This document shows, piece after piece, positions 1-10,618 of a DNA stretch of 37,682 bases; position 1 is the first letter of the stretch, and each line of letters starts with the position of its first letter. The notes under the pieces were generated by a model. That model was given only the letters and a program-made list of their open reading frames with translations, was not told the DNA's origin and made no database searches. This DNA is from Streptococcus mitis (GTDB lineage Bacteria; Bacillota; Bacilli; Lactobacillales; Streptococcaceae): contig NZ_JALDTZ010000017.1 of assembly GCF_023109105.1 (NCBI RefSeq), forward strand, positions 1 through 37,682. The letters run 5' to 3'. The position numbers were made by a program, and so were the translations under genes.

Positions 1-58
1 TGCCACTGGTTTTTAGGGTTTTTATCAGACTAACTTCCACTTGAATTAGCGATGGAAC

Positions 59-3000
59 TTAGTTTGGGAATTTAGCTTCTTTCGACTCTTTTATCTCTAA
101 TAAATTTTCTCCAAAAATGAGAAGACCTTCTAAAATTTCATAGTCCTTCTTGTTTCGGACATCAAATACAACTTCCATTAATCCCTTATTCTCAGCTATG
201 GCTGCTTTTAAGTTCGTTGCGGATAAAGCTTTAAAATAATCTTGAGCCAAGAACAGTCGCTGAGTGACTTTTTCAAATTGTACTGTAATCTTATTATCTT
301 TTCTTTCCACACGTTGAACAAATACCTTATCAAGATAGGACTTGACCAAACCAATCTCTAAAAGATAAGCTACTATATCTGGATATTCTCCAAAGCGGTC
401 CATTAACTCTTCTTGTAACTCTTCATAATTGACACGATTGTCAATTTGATGAATTTTCTTGTAAATTTCAATCTTATGTCGTTGATCAGAAATATAAGTG
501 TCAGGAAGATAGGCATCAATTTGTAAAATCAATTCGGCATTTCCTTTGGTTCTTGTTTTCCCATTACCATGTCGTTTAGCAATAGCTTCCTCCAATAACT
601 GCGAATATAATTCAAAACCAACAGAATCAATGAAACCAGACTGGGATTTTCCTAAAAGATTTCCTGCTCCGCGAATCGAAAGATCTCGCATTGCAATCTT
701 AAATCCGGAGCCCAATTCTGTAAATCCTTTAATCGCTTCTAATCTCTTTTCAGAGACTTCACTGATTGATTTTTCTGGACGATACATGAGATAGGCATAA
801 GCAATACGATTACTACGACCGACTCTTCCTCTTAGCTGATACAAGGTTGACAAGCCCATATGGTCTGCATTTTCAATAAATAAGGTGTTAGCATTTGGAA
901 TATCAACGCCAGTCTCAATGATTGTGGTAGTAACCAAAATATCATACTGACCTTCAATAAAGTCCAATAGAGTATTTTCTAACTGAATCTCACTCATTTG
1001 CCCATGAACATAACCAATCGAAGCCTCTGGAATTAACTCCTGTAATTCTGAAACCTTCTGGTCAATTGTGTCAACTTTATTGTAAAGATAGTAAACTTGA
1101 CCTCCACGGTCCATTTCACGCAAAACAGCATCACGAATGACACTATCATTCTTTTCCAAAACATAGGTCTGCACTGGATAACGATTAGTCGGCGGAGTTT
1201 CAATAACAGACAAATCTCTGATTCCCAGCATAGACATATGAAGAGTACGAGGGATTGGCGTTGCCGTCAAGGTCAGGACATCCACTTGTTTTTTCAGTTC
1301 TTTCAATGTTTCCTTATGCTTGACACCAAATCTCTGTTCTTCATCAATAATCATCAAGCCCAAATCAGCAAACACAACATCTTTTGACAAAACACGATGC
1401 GTTCCAATCAAGATATCGACTTGACCCTTTTTCAATTTTTCAAGTGTTTCAGTCTGCTCTTTTTTACTTCTAAAGCGACTCAACACATCAATATTAACTG
1501 CAAAATTTTGGAATCGTTCCTTAAAATTCGTATAGTGCTGTTGCGCTAAAACCGTCGTCGGAACTAGAACGACAACCTGTTTGTGATCATTGACTGCCTT
1601 AAAGGCTGCACGCATAGCAACTTCAGTCTTTCCAAAACCAACATCCCCAACTAAAAGTCGATCCATTGGCTGAGAAGCCTGCATATCTCTCTTGATTTCC
1701 TCAACACTACGAAGTTGATCATCCGTTTCAACATAAGGGAAGGCATCATCAAAAGCATGTTGATCTTCATCATCAGCTGAAAAAGCAAAACCCTTCAACT
1801 GACTACGCTCAGAATAAAGTTTGATTAAATCGTCAGCTATATCCTCTACCTGGTTCTTAACCTTTTGCTTTGCCTTTTTAAAATGTCCGTCATTTAATTT
1901 ATTGAGTTTTGGCGCTTTCCCATCACTTGAAATATATTTAGACAGTAACTGAATCTGCTCTACTGGGATGGAAATTTGATCCCCATTTTGATACTGGACA
2001 CTGACATAATCGCGGTGAATCCCCTTGATTTCAATTGTTTCAATTCCTAGATATTGACCAATTCCATGAATATGGTGAACAACGTAATCCCCTTTTTCAA
2101 GTTCATTATAATCTTTTAATCTCTCTGCGTTTGAAACATGTTGTCTTCGAAAACGGCGTTTTAATTTCTTTTGAAAAATCTCATGTTCAGTAATCAATAA
2201 AATCTTTTCATCTACAAAATGAAAACCATGTCTTAGATTCCCCTCGATCAAGTTTACAGATTCTTTACAGATACTTGACTTATCTCTGAAATCCAATTTA
2301 ATCTGGTATTCCTCTAAAACATCCTCCAATGTTTTACTTCCCATTGAATTGCTAGACTGCAGAATGATAGTGTAATCCATTTTTTTGTATCGCTCAATTT
2401 CTTCTTTCAGAAAAGAAAATTGATTGAAAAACTCCTGCATAGGATATTGATTAAATTGATAAATTTGGTCAAACTTTAGATTGCCTAACCCCTTTTGCAG
2501 ATTAGAGAAAAAGGTAACCGGACTCTGTTTTTTATAGATTTGCTCTGTATCTGCAAAATACTTCATCTCAGAAAATGCTTTACTGTTTTGTAATTCTTCT
2601 GTAAAGTATTGCGCTAATTCTCTTTCAAAGACTTCATACTGATTCATCAATTTCTGGTAATCATCAAAAAATACTGGGGTATCTTTTTCAATATAGTCAA
2701 AAACAGTCCATGTCTTGTCATAACATAAAGATAAAAATTTCCGTGAATCAGAATGCACTTGTTTTTTGTGAAAACTTGAAAGAATTTCTTCTAGGTATGA
2801 TTTCAAAATAGGTGATAAGGTCTTCGAAATTTGTTTTTCTAAAGCTGACTGACCTCGTTGATAATCCTTTTCTCTCAAAAGCATATCACTAGCTGGAAAG
2901 ATGGTTAGTTCTGTCTGATTTTCTTTCGATAATTGTGTTTCGACTTCAAATGACCTGATACCATCAATTTCATCACCAAAAAACTCAATTCGGCAAGGTT

Positions 3001-3565
3001 CTAACTGGGATATTTCAAAAATATCTAAAATATCTCCTCGCAGACTAAATTCTCCCTGAGTTTGTACTTGCGTAACTTTTCGATATCCTATTTCCTTTAA
3101 CTGATGGATAAGCGCGTGTTGGTCATATTCTTCACCAACTGAGATTTTTACAATACTATCTTTGAATACATTTGGAGACGGTAAAATCAATCGACTTGCT
3201 GCGATATTACAAACTAAAATCCCTTTCTTAGATGAATCAGTCAAAAAACGCAAGGCTTCAACCCGTGAAATGATTTTTTCTTGTGAAGACATCAAAAACT
3301 CCACCATAGGGGAGTCATCTACCAAAAATGGATAGACAAATTCCTCACCCAAGATAGAAATAAGATCACTAATAAGCCCTTCTGCTTCTCCATAAGTTGA
3401 CGTCAATAACACAATCTTATCTTCTTTTTCTAAACTGCTTGCAATTGCTAAAGCTTTTGTAGAAGTTGACAAGCCTAACATTAATTGTCTTTTTTTATCT
3501 GTCAGATTTTGATGCCATTTTTTGATCTGATTATTTTCTGAGAATAAATCTAATAAGGTCACCAT
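59..3565 (-). CDS. mfd: Transcription-repair coupling factor Mfd
   Basis: Mfd is an ATP-dependent DNA translocase that displaces RNA polymerase stalled at lesions and recruits UvrA for nucleotide excision repair. The 1168-residue product has the usual full length. An N-terminal UvrB-like region is followed by the RNA-polymerase interaction domain (about 488-505, GDYVVHHIHGIGQYLGIE), a Walker A GDVGFGKT near 638, a DEEQ box near 742, and the RecG/Mfd GRVGRSNR segment near 911. The C-terminal region should mask UvrA binding. The start ATG directly abuts the pth stop codon (TAAATG on the minus strand) and a GAGG lies a short distance upstream, so translational coupling with pth is likely. No gene start is visible in the 58 bases beyond its stop. 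The family assignment is certain. Confidence 0.98.
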   Translation of the reverse strand: MVTLLDLFSENNQIKKWHQNLTDKKRQLMLGLSTSTKALAIASSLEKEDKIVLLTSTYGEAEGLISDLISILGEEFVYPFLVDDSPMVEFLMSSQEKIISRVEALRFLTDSSKKGILVCNIAASRLILPSPNVFKDSIVKISVGEEYDQHALIHQLKEIGYRKVTQVQTQGEFSLRGDILDIFEISQLEPCRIEFFGDEIDGIRSFEVETQLSKENQTELTIFPASDMLLREKDYQRGQSALEKQISKTLSPILKSYLEEILSSFHKKQVHSDSRKFLSLCYDKTWTVFDYIEKDTPVFFDDYQKLMNQYEVFERELAQYFTEELQNSKAFSEMKYFADTEQIYKKQSPVTFFSNLQKGLGNLKFDQIYQFNQYPMQEFFNQFSFLKEEIERYKKMDYTIILQSSNSMGSKTLEDVLEEYQIKLDFRDKSSICKESVNLIEGNLRHGFHFVDEKILLITEHEIFQKKLKRRFRRQHVSNAERLKDYNELEKGDYVVHHIHGIGQYLGIETIEIKGIHRDYVSVQYQNGDQISIPVEQIQLLSKYISSDGKAPKLNKLNDGHFKKAKQKVKNQVEDIADDLIKLYSERSQLKGFAFSADDEDQHAFDDAFPYVETDDQLRSVEEIKRDMQASQPMDRLLVGDVGFGKTEVAMRAAFKAVNDHKQVVVLVPTTVLAQQHYTNFKERFQNFAVNIDVLSRFRSKKEQTETLEKLKKGQVDILIGTHRVLSKDVVFADLGLMIIDEEQRFGVKHKETLKELKKQVDVLTLTATPIPRTLHMSMLGIRDLSVIETPPTNRYPVQTYVLEKNDSVIRDAVLREMDRGGQVYYLYNKVDTIDQKVSELQELIPEASIGYVHGQMSEIQLENTLLDFIEGQYDILVTTTIIETGVDIPNANTLFIENADHMGLSTLYQLRGRVGRSNRIAYAYLMYRPEKSISEVSEKRLEAIKGFTELGSGFKIAMRDLSIRGAGNLLGKSQSGFIDSVGFELYSQLLEEAIAKRHGNGKTRTKGNAELILQIDAYLPDTYISDQRHKIEIYKKIHQIDNRVNYEELQEELMDRFGEYPDIVAYLLEIGLVKSYLDKVFVQRVERKDNKITVQFEKVTQRLFLAQDYFKALSATNLKAAIAENKGLMEVVFDVRNKKDYEILEGLLIFGENLLEIKESKEAKFPN

Positions 3566-4135
3566 TTATCCATTATACCTCTGCATCGTTTTTTCAAAAT
3601 TTTTCTCTTGTAAATAATAATTTACAGCTTCGTCAACCTTGTCAATAGATTGTAAAATACCAATATAATCATCCTTGTCAAACGTACTCAAAACATGGTG
3701 AACAACTGACATACCATTTTTAGGTCTTCCGATTCCAATCTTAACACGATTAAAGACCTGAGTTCCTATATGTTGAATAATAGACTTAATGCCATTGTGA
3801 CCACCTGCTGAGCCTTTTGCTCTTAAACGAATTTTCCCAACTTCCATGTCAAGGTCGTCGTAAATGATGAGTAAATCTTCAATATCCAAACCATAATAAG
3901 TCAATAAAGCATGAACCGCTTTTCCACTTTCATTCATAAAGGTCGTTGGTTTGACAAGATAAATTTTTTCGCCATTAAGAAAAAAAGATGCTAGGTCAGC
4001 TTGAAATATCTTATCGTGTGTAAAAGTGACATTCTGTTTCTTCGCTAGTTGGTCAATCAACATAAAACCAACATTGTGTTTTGTTTCAAAATATTTATCC
4101 CCTGGATTTCCTAATCCTACAAGTAATTTGGTCAT
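3566..4135 (-). CDS. pth: Peptidyl-tRNA hydrolase
   Basis: Pth cleaves the ester bond of peptidyl-tRNAs released from stalled ribosomes and recycles tRNA in the cytoplasm. The 189-residue product has the family length and all key residues: N10 in GLGNPG, catalytic H20 in KHNVGF, N68 in FMNESG and D93 in YDDLD, followed by the glycine-rich KGSAGGHNG segment. An AAAGGA ribosome binding site precedes the ATG. It sits between ychF and mfd, with zero spacing to mfd, which suggests one transcript. A hairpin lies in the ychF-pth gap, so part of the transcription may stop before pth. Confidence 0.98.
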   Translation of the reverse strand: MTKLLVGLGNPGDKYFETKHNVGFMLIDQLAKKQNVTFTHDKIFQADLASFFLNGEKIYLVKPTTFMNESGKAVHALLTYYGLDIEDLLIIYDDLDMEVGKIRLRAKGSAGGHNGIKSIIQHIGTQVFNRVKIGIGRPKNGMSVVHHVLSTFDKDDYIGILQSIDKVDEAVNYYLQEKNFEKTMQRYNG

Positions 4136-4161
4136 TTATTTTTCCTTTCAAAAGCCAAAAG

Positions 4162-4182
4162 GGTTGGAATTTTTTTCCAACC
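4162..4182 (-). terminator. Hairpin between ychF and pth
   Basis: GGTTGGAA (4162-4169) pairs perfectly with TTCCAACC (4175-4182) across an A-rich loop on the minus strand. The following run is CCCTTTTGG, so the U-tract is short. It is probably a partial terminator or RNA-stabilizing stem downstream of ychF and upstream of pth. Confidence 0.5.
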
Positions 4183-4206
4183 TAATTGACACTATTTATT
4201 AATTTT

Positions 4207-5325
4207 TTAGACATTAAAGCGGAATTCCATGATATCGCCATCTTGAACGATATATTCTTTTCCTTCTTCACGCAAGCGTCCAGCTTCTTTTACGGCCTTT
4301 TCAGATCCGTATTTCACTAGATCCTCATATGACATGGTTACTGCACGAATAAATCCTTTTTCAAAGTCTGAATGTATAATACCAGCTGCTTGAGGAGCCT
4401 TCATACCACGTTTGAATGTCCAAGCGCGAACTTCTTTTTCACCAGCTGTGAAGTAAGTTCCCAGTCCAAGCAAGTGGTAAGCTGCACGAGTCAACTTGTC
4501 AACGCCTGATTCTGTCAAACCAATGGCTTCAAGAAACTCTTTTTTATCTTCTTCATCGTCCAATTCAGAAATTTCTTCCTCAGCACGCGCAGAAATAACG
4601 ACTACTTCAGCATTTTCTGTCGCTGCAAATTCACGAATTTGCTTCACATAGTCGATAGAGTCAGGTTCTGAAACCACATCCTCGTCCACATTAGCAACAT
4701 AGAGCACTGGTTTAGTCGTCAACAGGAAGAGACCTTTGACAACTTTTTGTTCTTCATCTGTAAACTCGATTGTACGAGCTGATTTTCCATCCTCAAGGAC
4801 TGGTTTAATCTTTTGAAGAACATTGAATTCTGCTACAGATTCTTTATCTTTTTGCGTACGTGCCATCTTTTCTACACGCGCATAACGCTTATTAACAGAT
4901 TCTAAGTCAGCAAGAATCAATTCCAGATTAATGGTATCAATATCCGCAAGTGGATCCACAAAGGCATCTTCACGTCCTTGCTCGCGCATGACATTTTCAT
5001 CATCAAAAGCACGAACTACGTGAACAATCGCATCTACTTCACGGATATTGGCCAAGAATTTATTTCCTAGTCCTTCTCCTTTTGAAGCTCCTTTTACAAT
5101 CCCGGCAATATCTGTAAATTCAAATGTTGTTGGAACTGTCTTTTTAGGAGTGATCATTTCAGTCAATTTTTGTAGGCGTTCATCTGGAACTTCTACCATT
5201 CCAACGTTTGGATCAATCGTCGCAAATGGGTAGTTTGCTGCCTCTGCTCCTGCTTTTGTAATTGCATTAAATAGTGTTGATTTACCAACATTTGGCAAAC
5301 CAACGATACCTGCTGTTAAAGCCAT
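4207..5325 (-). CDS. ychF: Redox/stress-associated ATPase YchF (OLA1 family)
   Basis: YchF/OLA1 is an Obg-related P-loop protein that prefers ATP over GTP and binds ribosomes; it is linked to oxidative-stress control. The 372-residue product has the G1 loop GLPNVGKS at 9-16, the DIAG G3 motif, and an NVDE sequence in place of the canonical NKxD G4 motif, which is the signature behind its ATP preference. The C-terminal TGS domain (about 288-370) includes [15 protein letters not shown] minus-strand GGAG precedes the ATG. A TGnTATAAT-type extended -10 lies in the upstream gap, so it likely has its own promoter while also being read with DUF951. Confidence 0.97.
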   Translation of the reverse strand: MALTAGIVGLPNVGKSTLFNAITKAGAEAANYPFATIDPNVGMVEVPDERLQKLTEMITPKKTVPTTFEFTDIAGIVKGASKGEGLGNKFLANIREVDAIVHVVRAFDDENVMREQGREDAFVDPLADIDTINLELILADLESVNKRYARVEKMARTQKDKESVAEFNVLQKIKPVLEDGKSARTIEFTDEEQKVVKGLFLLTTKPVLYVANVDEDVVSEPDSIDYVKQIREFAATENAEVVVISARAEEEISELDDEEDKKEFLEAIGLTESGVDKLTRAAYHLLGLGTYFTAGEKEVRAWTFKRGMKAPQAAGIIHSDFEKGFIRAVTMSYEDLVKYGSEKAVKEAGRLREEGKEYIVQDGDIMEFRFNV

Positions 5326-5361
5326 ATTTTCTCATTCTCCATTTTCATTTCAATCCCTAAT

Positions 5362-5367
5362 ATTATA
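5362..5367 (-). promoter_or_regulatory. Extended -10 promoter element of ychF
   Basis: On the minus strand the sequence reads TGTTATAAT, an extended -10 (TGnTATAAT) about 37 bases before the ychF start. No good -35 hexamer is visible, which is compatible with an extended -10. A short inverted repeat (AACCCT/AGGGTT) lies just upstream, after the DUF951 stop. Confidence 0.6.
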
Positions 5368-5409
5368 ACACAAAAAGGGAAAACTTGCTAACCCTCTAAC
5401 TAAGGGTTC

Positions 5410-5604
5410 TCAGTCAATAATTTTATTCATTTTTCTATCAAAATCATAGCGCCCCATCATGACAACATGGTCACAATTACTACATTTGATTTTGATATCT
5501 GCCCCTACACGTGTAATTTCCCAACGATTTGCTTTTTTACCAGTTGACTTGATAGTACAAGCATGTGGTTTTTTCATCTCAACAAAATTTCCAACCTGAT
5601 ACAT
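5410..5604 (-). CDS. DUF951 small protein
   Basis: This 64-residue protein belongs to the DUF951 family found between dnaN and ychF in streptococci. The function is unknown. The start at 5604 gives MYQVGNFVEMKKPHACTIKS and has a proper GGAGAG ribosome binding site; the longer in-frame extension runs back through the dnaN terminator and is rejected. A CSNC pair near the C-terminus plus a Cys in HACTIK suggest a small metal-binding (zinc-ribbon-like) fold, although a fourth ligand is not obvious. A TATAAT sits directly upstream. Family certain, role unknown. Confidence 0.9.
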   Translation of the reverse strand: MYQVGNFVEMKKPHACTIKSTGKKANRWEITRVGADIKIKCSNCDHVVMMGRYDFDRKMNKIID

Positions 5605-5626
5605 ATTACTCTCCTTTTCTTTTTCG

Positions 5627-5632
5627 ATTATA
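5627..5632 (-). promoter_or_regulatory. -10 element upstream of DUF951
   Basis: TATAAT on the minus strand lies between the dnaN terminator and the DUF951 ribosome binding site. The -35 region falls in the terminator stem and is poor, so this is a weaker promoter prediction. Confidence 0.45.
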
Positions 5633-5637
5633 TCATA

Positions 5638-5665
5638 AAAGAGGCGAGCTAGGCTCAACCTCTTT
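5638..5665 (-). terminator. Terminator of dnaN
   Basis: On the minus strand AAAGAGG ... CCTCTTT forms the outer stem (5659-5665 with 5638-5644) and GAGC/GCTC the inner stem, followed by TTTTA. It lies immediately after the dnaN stop codon. Confidence 0.8.
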
Positions 5666-5668
5666 AAC

Positions 5669-6805
5669 TTAATTCGTACGAACTGGGGTGATAAGTTGCA
5701 TGAAGTCCTCGTCAGTATCTGCTGGCACAAGAGTGAATGGACGAACAGCTGAGATAAAGCTAATGGTCACCTTTTCGCTATTTAAAGCCTTGAGTGAATC
5801 AATCAAGTAAGTTGGGTTGAAACTAATAGTCAAATCATCCCCAGTAACTTGATCAGTGTCGATTTCTTCGTTTACTTTACCAACTTCTGGAGAGTGAACA
5901 TGGGCGCTAACAACACCACCTTTAATTTCAAGCTTCACAGTACCATTTTGAGTCGCACTTGATAAAAGACGAGCACGTTCCATCGACTGGCGTAAGTTTA
6001 CCACATCAAAAGTAATAGTAGTGTTAAAGTCTGTTGGAATCAAACGATCTGTGTCAGGATAGTTTCCTTCTAGGAGACGAGTATAAAAGCTAATATTTTC
6101 GCTTCTAAAGAGGATTTGATTGTTGGCAAAGAAAATCTCTACAGTTTCGATATCATCTGTAAATACCGCTGAAAATTCGCGTAGAGAACGGCTAGGAATG
6201 ACAACATCAAAATCATCACTATTTTTCTCAAGCGTTAATTTTTTCTGGCTTAGACGATGAGAGTCTGTTGCCACTGTTTTTAGCTCCTTGTGTTGACTCA
6301 ATACAAAATGAACACCTGTTAAAATTGGACGACTCTCTTGGGTACTTGCAGCAAAGGCTGTTTCATTGATAATTTTCTTGAGTAATTTTGTTTCAAGAAT
6401 TAAAGGAGTGCTTGCTGAAATTTCCTGGATTCGTGGATATTGTTCGCTATCCTTTCCTTTTAGGGTAATTTCTGATTTGCCGCTGGTTAAAATAATTTGA
6501 TTTTGTTCAATTTCTTTAAAATCAAGAGTCACATCAGGTAGACTAGATACCACATTGATAAAGAAAGAAGCTTCAAGAAGGATTGAACCTAAAGAAGTAA
6601 TTAACAAACCAGCATCTTCATTTTTTTGAGAAATAAAATTTTCAATTGAAATTTGACCATTTGAACCAATTAAAGTAACACCTTCATTAGTCACGTCAAT
6701 TTTTACTGTTGATAAAATAGGAATGGCATTTTTAGAACTAATAGCTCTCTTAGTAGTATTTAATGCTTGTAGAAATAAATTTTTATTAATTGAAAAATGA
6801 ATCAT
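5669..6805 (-). CDS. dnaN: DNA polymerase III sliding clamp (beta subunit)
   Basis: DnaN is the ring-shaped beta clamp that tethers DNA polymerase III and other partners to DNA. The product is 378 residues, the family norm, when started at 6805 (MIHFSINKNLFLQALN), which has GGAGAATCC directly upstream. An in-frame extension of 32 codons back to 6901 is rejected because it is hydrophobic, lacks a ribosome binding site and runs into origin DNA. The three clamp domains are present and the C-terminus ends in ITPVRTN, close to the usual M-P-M-R/LPVRT tail. It follows dnaA in the conserved dnaA-dnaN order and is separated from it by DnaA boxes. Confidence 0.97.
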   Translation of the reverse strand: MIHFSINKNLFLQALNTTKRAISSKNAIPILSTVKIDVTNEGVTLIGSNGQISIENFISQKNEDAGLLITSLGSILLEASFFINVVSSLPDVTLDFKEIEQNQIILTSGKSEITLKGKDSEQYPRIQEISASTPLILETKLLKKIINETAFAASTQESRPILTGVHFVLSQHKELKTVATDSHRLSQKKLTLEKNSDDFDVVIPSRSLREFSAVFTDDIETVEIFFANNQILFRSENISFYTRLLEGNYPDTDRLIPTDFNTTITFDVVNLRQSMERARLLSSATQNGTVKLEIKGGVVSAHVHSPEVGKVNEEIDTDQVTGDDLTISFNPTYLIDSLKALNSEKVTISFISAVRPFTLVPADTDEDFMQLITPVRTN

Positions 6806-6868
6806 GGATTCTCCTTTATTTATTTTTAGTATTAAAAAGATAATAGTAATAATAGAGTCTGTGAAATC

Positions 6869-6961
6869 TGTGGAAAACAGACTAAAATTAAGGCATATCA
6901 AGTTTTTTGGCTTGTTTAAAAAATGTGGATAAAAAAGATAAAAAAGCGAAAGTTATCCACA
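6869..6961. other. oriC: oriC part 1: DnaA-box cluster between dnaA and dnaN
   Basis: Two perfect 9-mer DnaA boxes are present: TGTGGATAA at 6924-6932 and TTATCCACA at 6953-6961. A one-mismatch box, TGTGGAAAA, is at 6869-6877. The boxes flank an A-rich stretch, typical of a Firmicute origin in which box clusters lie on both sides of dnaA. Whether unwinding occurs here or upstream of dnaA cannot be told from sequence alone. Confidence 0.85.
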
Positions 6962-6963
6962 AG

Positions 6964-8325
6964 TTATTTGATTTTCTTTTTGATTGATTCAATTTCTAAA
7001 CGTAAATTATCGTCTTCATCAATCAAAGATTTAATTTTTGCATGGGCGTGAATGACTGTTGTATGATCTTTTCCACCAAATTCTTTCCCAATTTTTGGAA
7101 GACTATTATCTGTTAGTTCTCTAGCTAAATACATGGCTACTTGACGGGCTAAAACAATATTTTGAAGGCGTCTACTTCCCTTCATTTCTTTGACACTAAC
7201 ACCATAAAAGTTACCAACTTCATTTTGGATTTTATCAATTGGGATGACGAGTATTTGGCTAACATCTTGTTTTCGAGCTCTAATAGCTTCTGCAGCAACA
7301 TCAATTGTAATATCTTTGATTTTCTTTACTCTAGCAACTAAAGTGATATCATTAATTGCACCTTCAAGATCGCGAACATTTGAATCAAATTGACCTGCTA
7401 AGTATTCTAAAGTATCGCTTTGGAAATTGTAATTCAAATGTTCAGTTTTGCTTTGTAGAATGGCAATACGCGTTTCAAATTCAGGAGGTGTAATGTGCTG
7501 TGTTAATCCCCAACTAAAGCGCGTGACAAGTCTTTCTTCAAGCCCTTCCAGATGTTTTGGACTTCTGTCACTGGTTAGGACAATTTGTTTTTGCTTGTCG
7601 TGCAGTGCATTAAAGGTATTGAAAAATTCTTCTTGTGTTGCAACTTTTTTACCACTTAGAGATTGGATATCATCAATTAATAAAAGATCAAGGCTACGAT
7701 AGGTCTTTTTAAACTTTTCCATCTCCCCAAGTCTTAGGTGATCAAGAAAGTCATTAATAAAGCTTTCAGCAGGGATATATTTAACATGTGCATCAGGAAT
7801 GTTTTTTAGAATTTCATTACCAATAGCATTTAATAGGTGAGTCTTACCGAGACCTGGACCTCCATATATAAAAAGAGGGTTATAGGTCAAAGCTAAATCT
7901 TCTGAAACAGCTAAAGCAGCAGATTTTGCCCAAACATTTCCATCTCCTTGGATAAAATTATCAAAGGTATACTTTTCTTTTAATCCAGTATCCGAATAAG
8001 GAATAGATGATAACTTTGGACTATAGTCATAAAGAGTTGAATTGGTAGCTTCTTCAACTTGTGAGATAGTCGTATCTTGAGGTTTGGTGAAAATATAGTG
8101 GGGAGTTATTTCAGCATCATAAATTTCAAATCCAGCAACTACAATAATATCTTTTAGTTGTTTTTCCCAGACCATTTCCATTTCAGATCGTGGTAAAAAT
8201 ATAGTAGCAACATTTTCCTCTACCTTGATGAGTTCAGCTTGAATAGCATAGAAATCATACATGGATCGAGTCAGTCTTTCTTGAGCAAATTCTAATATAC
8301 GATTCCAAAATTGTTTTTCTTTCAA
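6964..8325 (-). CDS. dnaA: Chromosomal replication initiator DnaA
   Basis: DnaA is the AAA+ initiator that binds DnaA boxes in oriC, melts the origin and loads the helicase. The 453-residue product has a domain I (1 to about 80), a linker, the AAA+ module with Walker [10 protein letters not shown] near 155 and Walker B LLLIDDIQ near 217, and a C-terminal helix-turn-helix with the DnaA signature [13 protein letters not shown]. The start codon is TTG, not ATG: AAAGGAGGAGAAAGGA precedes TTGAAAGAAAAA. An extended -10 (TGGTAAAAT) lies about 45 bases upstream beside a near-consensus DnaA box, so autoregulation is plausible. Boxes flank the gene on both sides. Confidence 0.98.
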   Translation of the reverse strand: MKEKQFWNRILEFAQERLTRSMYDFYAIQAELIKVEENVATIFLPRSEMEMVWEKQLKDIIVVAGFEIYDAEITPHYIFTKPQDTTISQVEEATNSTLYDYSPKLSSIPYSDTGLKEKYTFDNFIQGDGNVWAKSAALAVSEDLALTYNPLFIYGGPGLGKTHLLNAIGNEILKNIPDAHVKYIPAESFINDFLDHLRLGEMEKFKKTYRSLDLLLIDDIQSLSGKKVATQEEFFNTFNALHDKQKQIVLTSDRSPKHLEGLEERLVTRFSWGLTQHITPPEFETRIAILQSKTEHLNYNFQSDTLEYLAGQFDSNVRDLEGAINDITLVARVKKIKDITIDVAAEAIRARKQDVSQILVIPIDKIQNEVGNFYGVSVKEMKGSRRLQNIVLARQVAMYLARELTDNSLPKIGKEFGGKDHTTVIHAHAKIKSLIDEDDNLRLEIESIKKKIK

Positions 8326-8368
8326 TCCTTTCTCCTCCTTTACTATTTAAAAGTTTAATGATAGACTT

Positions 8369-8374
8369 ATTTTA
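8369..8374 (-). promoter_or_regulatory. Extended -10 promoter element of dnaA
   Basis: On the minus strand TGGTAAAAT reads as an extended -10. A TTGTGGAAAA box (plus-strand TTTTCCACA at 8391-8399) overlaps the -35 region, so DnaA bound there could repress its own gene. The regulation is inference. Confidence 0.55.
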
Positions 8375-8390
8375 CCATAGATGGCAAGAA

Positions 8391-8506
8391 TTTTCCACAA
8401 GCTGTGAAAAATAATCCACAATGTTATCGAGTTTTATCCACAGGTTGGGGATAAAATCAGAAACTATTGATTTATTAAGCTTTTTATTGAAAAAAACAGT
8501 GGATAA
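8391..8506. other. oriC: oriC part 2: DnaA-box cluster upstream of dnaA
   Basis: One perfect box, TTATCCACA (8434-8442), lies among several one-mismatch boxes: TTTTCCACA (8391-8399), TAATCCACA (8412-8420), TGGGGATAA (8446-8454, opposite strand) and AGTGGATAA (8498-8506, opposite strand). Between the last two is a run of almost pure A/T (about 8469-8496), a candidate unwinding element. This gap between dnaA and parB is the likely main origin segment. Confidence 0.88.
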
Positions 8507-8537
8507 CCTTGTGAGATAAAAAAATAAAAGAACAGCC

Positions 8538-9296
8538 TCATTTCAGGCTGTTGATAATTCTACTGTATTCTTCTTGATTTGAAAAAGAAATAATGATTTT
8601 TCCACTATCTTTTTTAGACAGTTTGATTTCTACATCTAATCCGAGTAGTTTTTTTAACTGTTCTTCTTCATTCTGTATAAAATGATTCGTTTTTTGAAGT
8701 TTCTTTTGTTTTTTCTCTGTCAGGAGAGATTCTAACTTCCTTACAGAAATATCTTCCTCGATGATTCGTTGAAAGAAATAGTCTTGTTGTTCCTTATTCA
8801 AGCCAATTAAAGAACGTGCATGTGCTTGTGATAGTTTGCCATTTTCTACTTCTGAGAGGATCTGTTCTGGCAAGGAAAGCAAACGAATGGAGTTGCTGAT
8901 ATAAGGACGAGACTTGCCCATTTTATCTGCAATTTCAGCATGGGTAAATCCTTTCTCTACGAGAGATTCATAGGCGCGTGCTTCTTCTATTGGATTTAAA
9001 TTTTCTCTCTGTAAATTTTCAATGATGGACTGGACCATCATCTCTTGATCTGAAAGTTGTTTAACAACAGCTGGGATAGACGTTAGACCAGCTAAAAGTG
9101 AAGCCCGATAGCGTCTCTCTCCTGCAAGGATTTCGTAACCAATAACAGGAGATTGACGAACAATAATCGGTTGAATGACCCCATTTTCTTTAATAGACTG
9201 TGCTAGTTCATCTAGTTTTTCTCTATCAAATTCTGTTCGGGGTTGATAGGGATTTTTTTGTATATCTGTGATAGAAATCATTTCAAATTTTTCCAT
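8538..9296 (-). CDS. parB: Chromosome partitioning protein ParB (Spo0J)
   Basis: ParB binds parS sites around the origin, spreads as a CTP-dependent clamp and loads SMC condensin. The 252-residue product has the N-terminal CTP-binding fold with GERRYRA at 59-65, the DNA-binding helix-turn-helix around 115-140 (HAEIADKMGKSRPYISNSIR), and a C-terminal dimerization region. No parA is present next to it, as known for streptococci. Two perfect parS palindromes occur in this window. No clear Shine-Dalgarno sequence precedes the ATG. It follows htrA by 57 bases containing a perfect hairpin, so it may depend on htrA transcription. Confidence 0.97.
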   Translation of the reverse strand: MEKFEMISITDIQKNPYQPRTEFDREKLDELAQSIKENGVIQPIIVRQSPVIGYEILAGERRYRASLLAGLTSIPAVVKQLSDQEMMVQSIIENLQRENLNPIEEARAYESLVEKGFTHAEIADKMGKSRPYISNSIRLLSLPEQILSEVENGKLSQAHARSLIGLNKEQQDYFFQRIIEEDISVRKLESLLTEKKQKKLQKTNHFIQNEEEQLKKLLGLDVEIKLSKKDSGKIIISFSNQEEYSRIINSLK

Positions 9297-9324
9297 GATT
9301 CTACACTAACACATCTTTTCTCTT

Positions 9325-9344
9325 ATGTAAAGCTTTCTTTACAT
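9325..9344. other. Perfect hairpin between htrA and parB
   Basis: ATGTAAAG (9325-9332) and CTTTACAT (9337-9344) form an 8-pair stem with a 4-base loop. No U-run follows on the minus strand, so it is not a typical terminator. It may be an RNA processing or stabilizing stem, or a protein site. Confidence 0.55.
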
Positions 9345-9353
9345 AGATGTCAA

Positions 9354-10577
<1,224 letters not shown>

Positions 10578-10581
10578 CTAG

Positions 10582-10598
10582 CTTAATTATAACTTAAA
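10582..10598 (-). promoter_or_regulatory. CiaR binding box upstream of htrA
   Basis: On the minus strand the sequence is TTTAAG-TTATA-ATTAAG, a direct repeat with 5-base spacing that matches the published CiaR consensus NTTAAG-N5-WTTAAG. It lies about 10 bases upstream of the htrA -10. CiaRH is the streptococcal two-component system that activates htrA; the genes for it are not in this window. Confidence 0.82.
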
Positions 10599-10618
10599 AA
10601 TAAAAGTTTTTCACAGGT

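Noticed and set aside
1..58. Start of a further gene downstream of mfd, such as an S4-domain protein seen there in relatives
   Set aside because: No start codon with a ribosome binding site is visible in these 58 bases; the frame stays open but this is expected by chance.
546..1387. Plus-strand reading frames inside mfd
   Set aside because: They lie antisense to a certain gene, have no ribosome binding sites and match no family; the same applies to the antisense frames within dnaA, htrA, ychF, rpsB and tsf.
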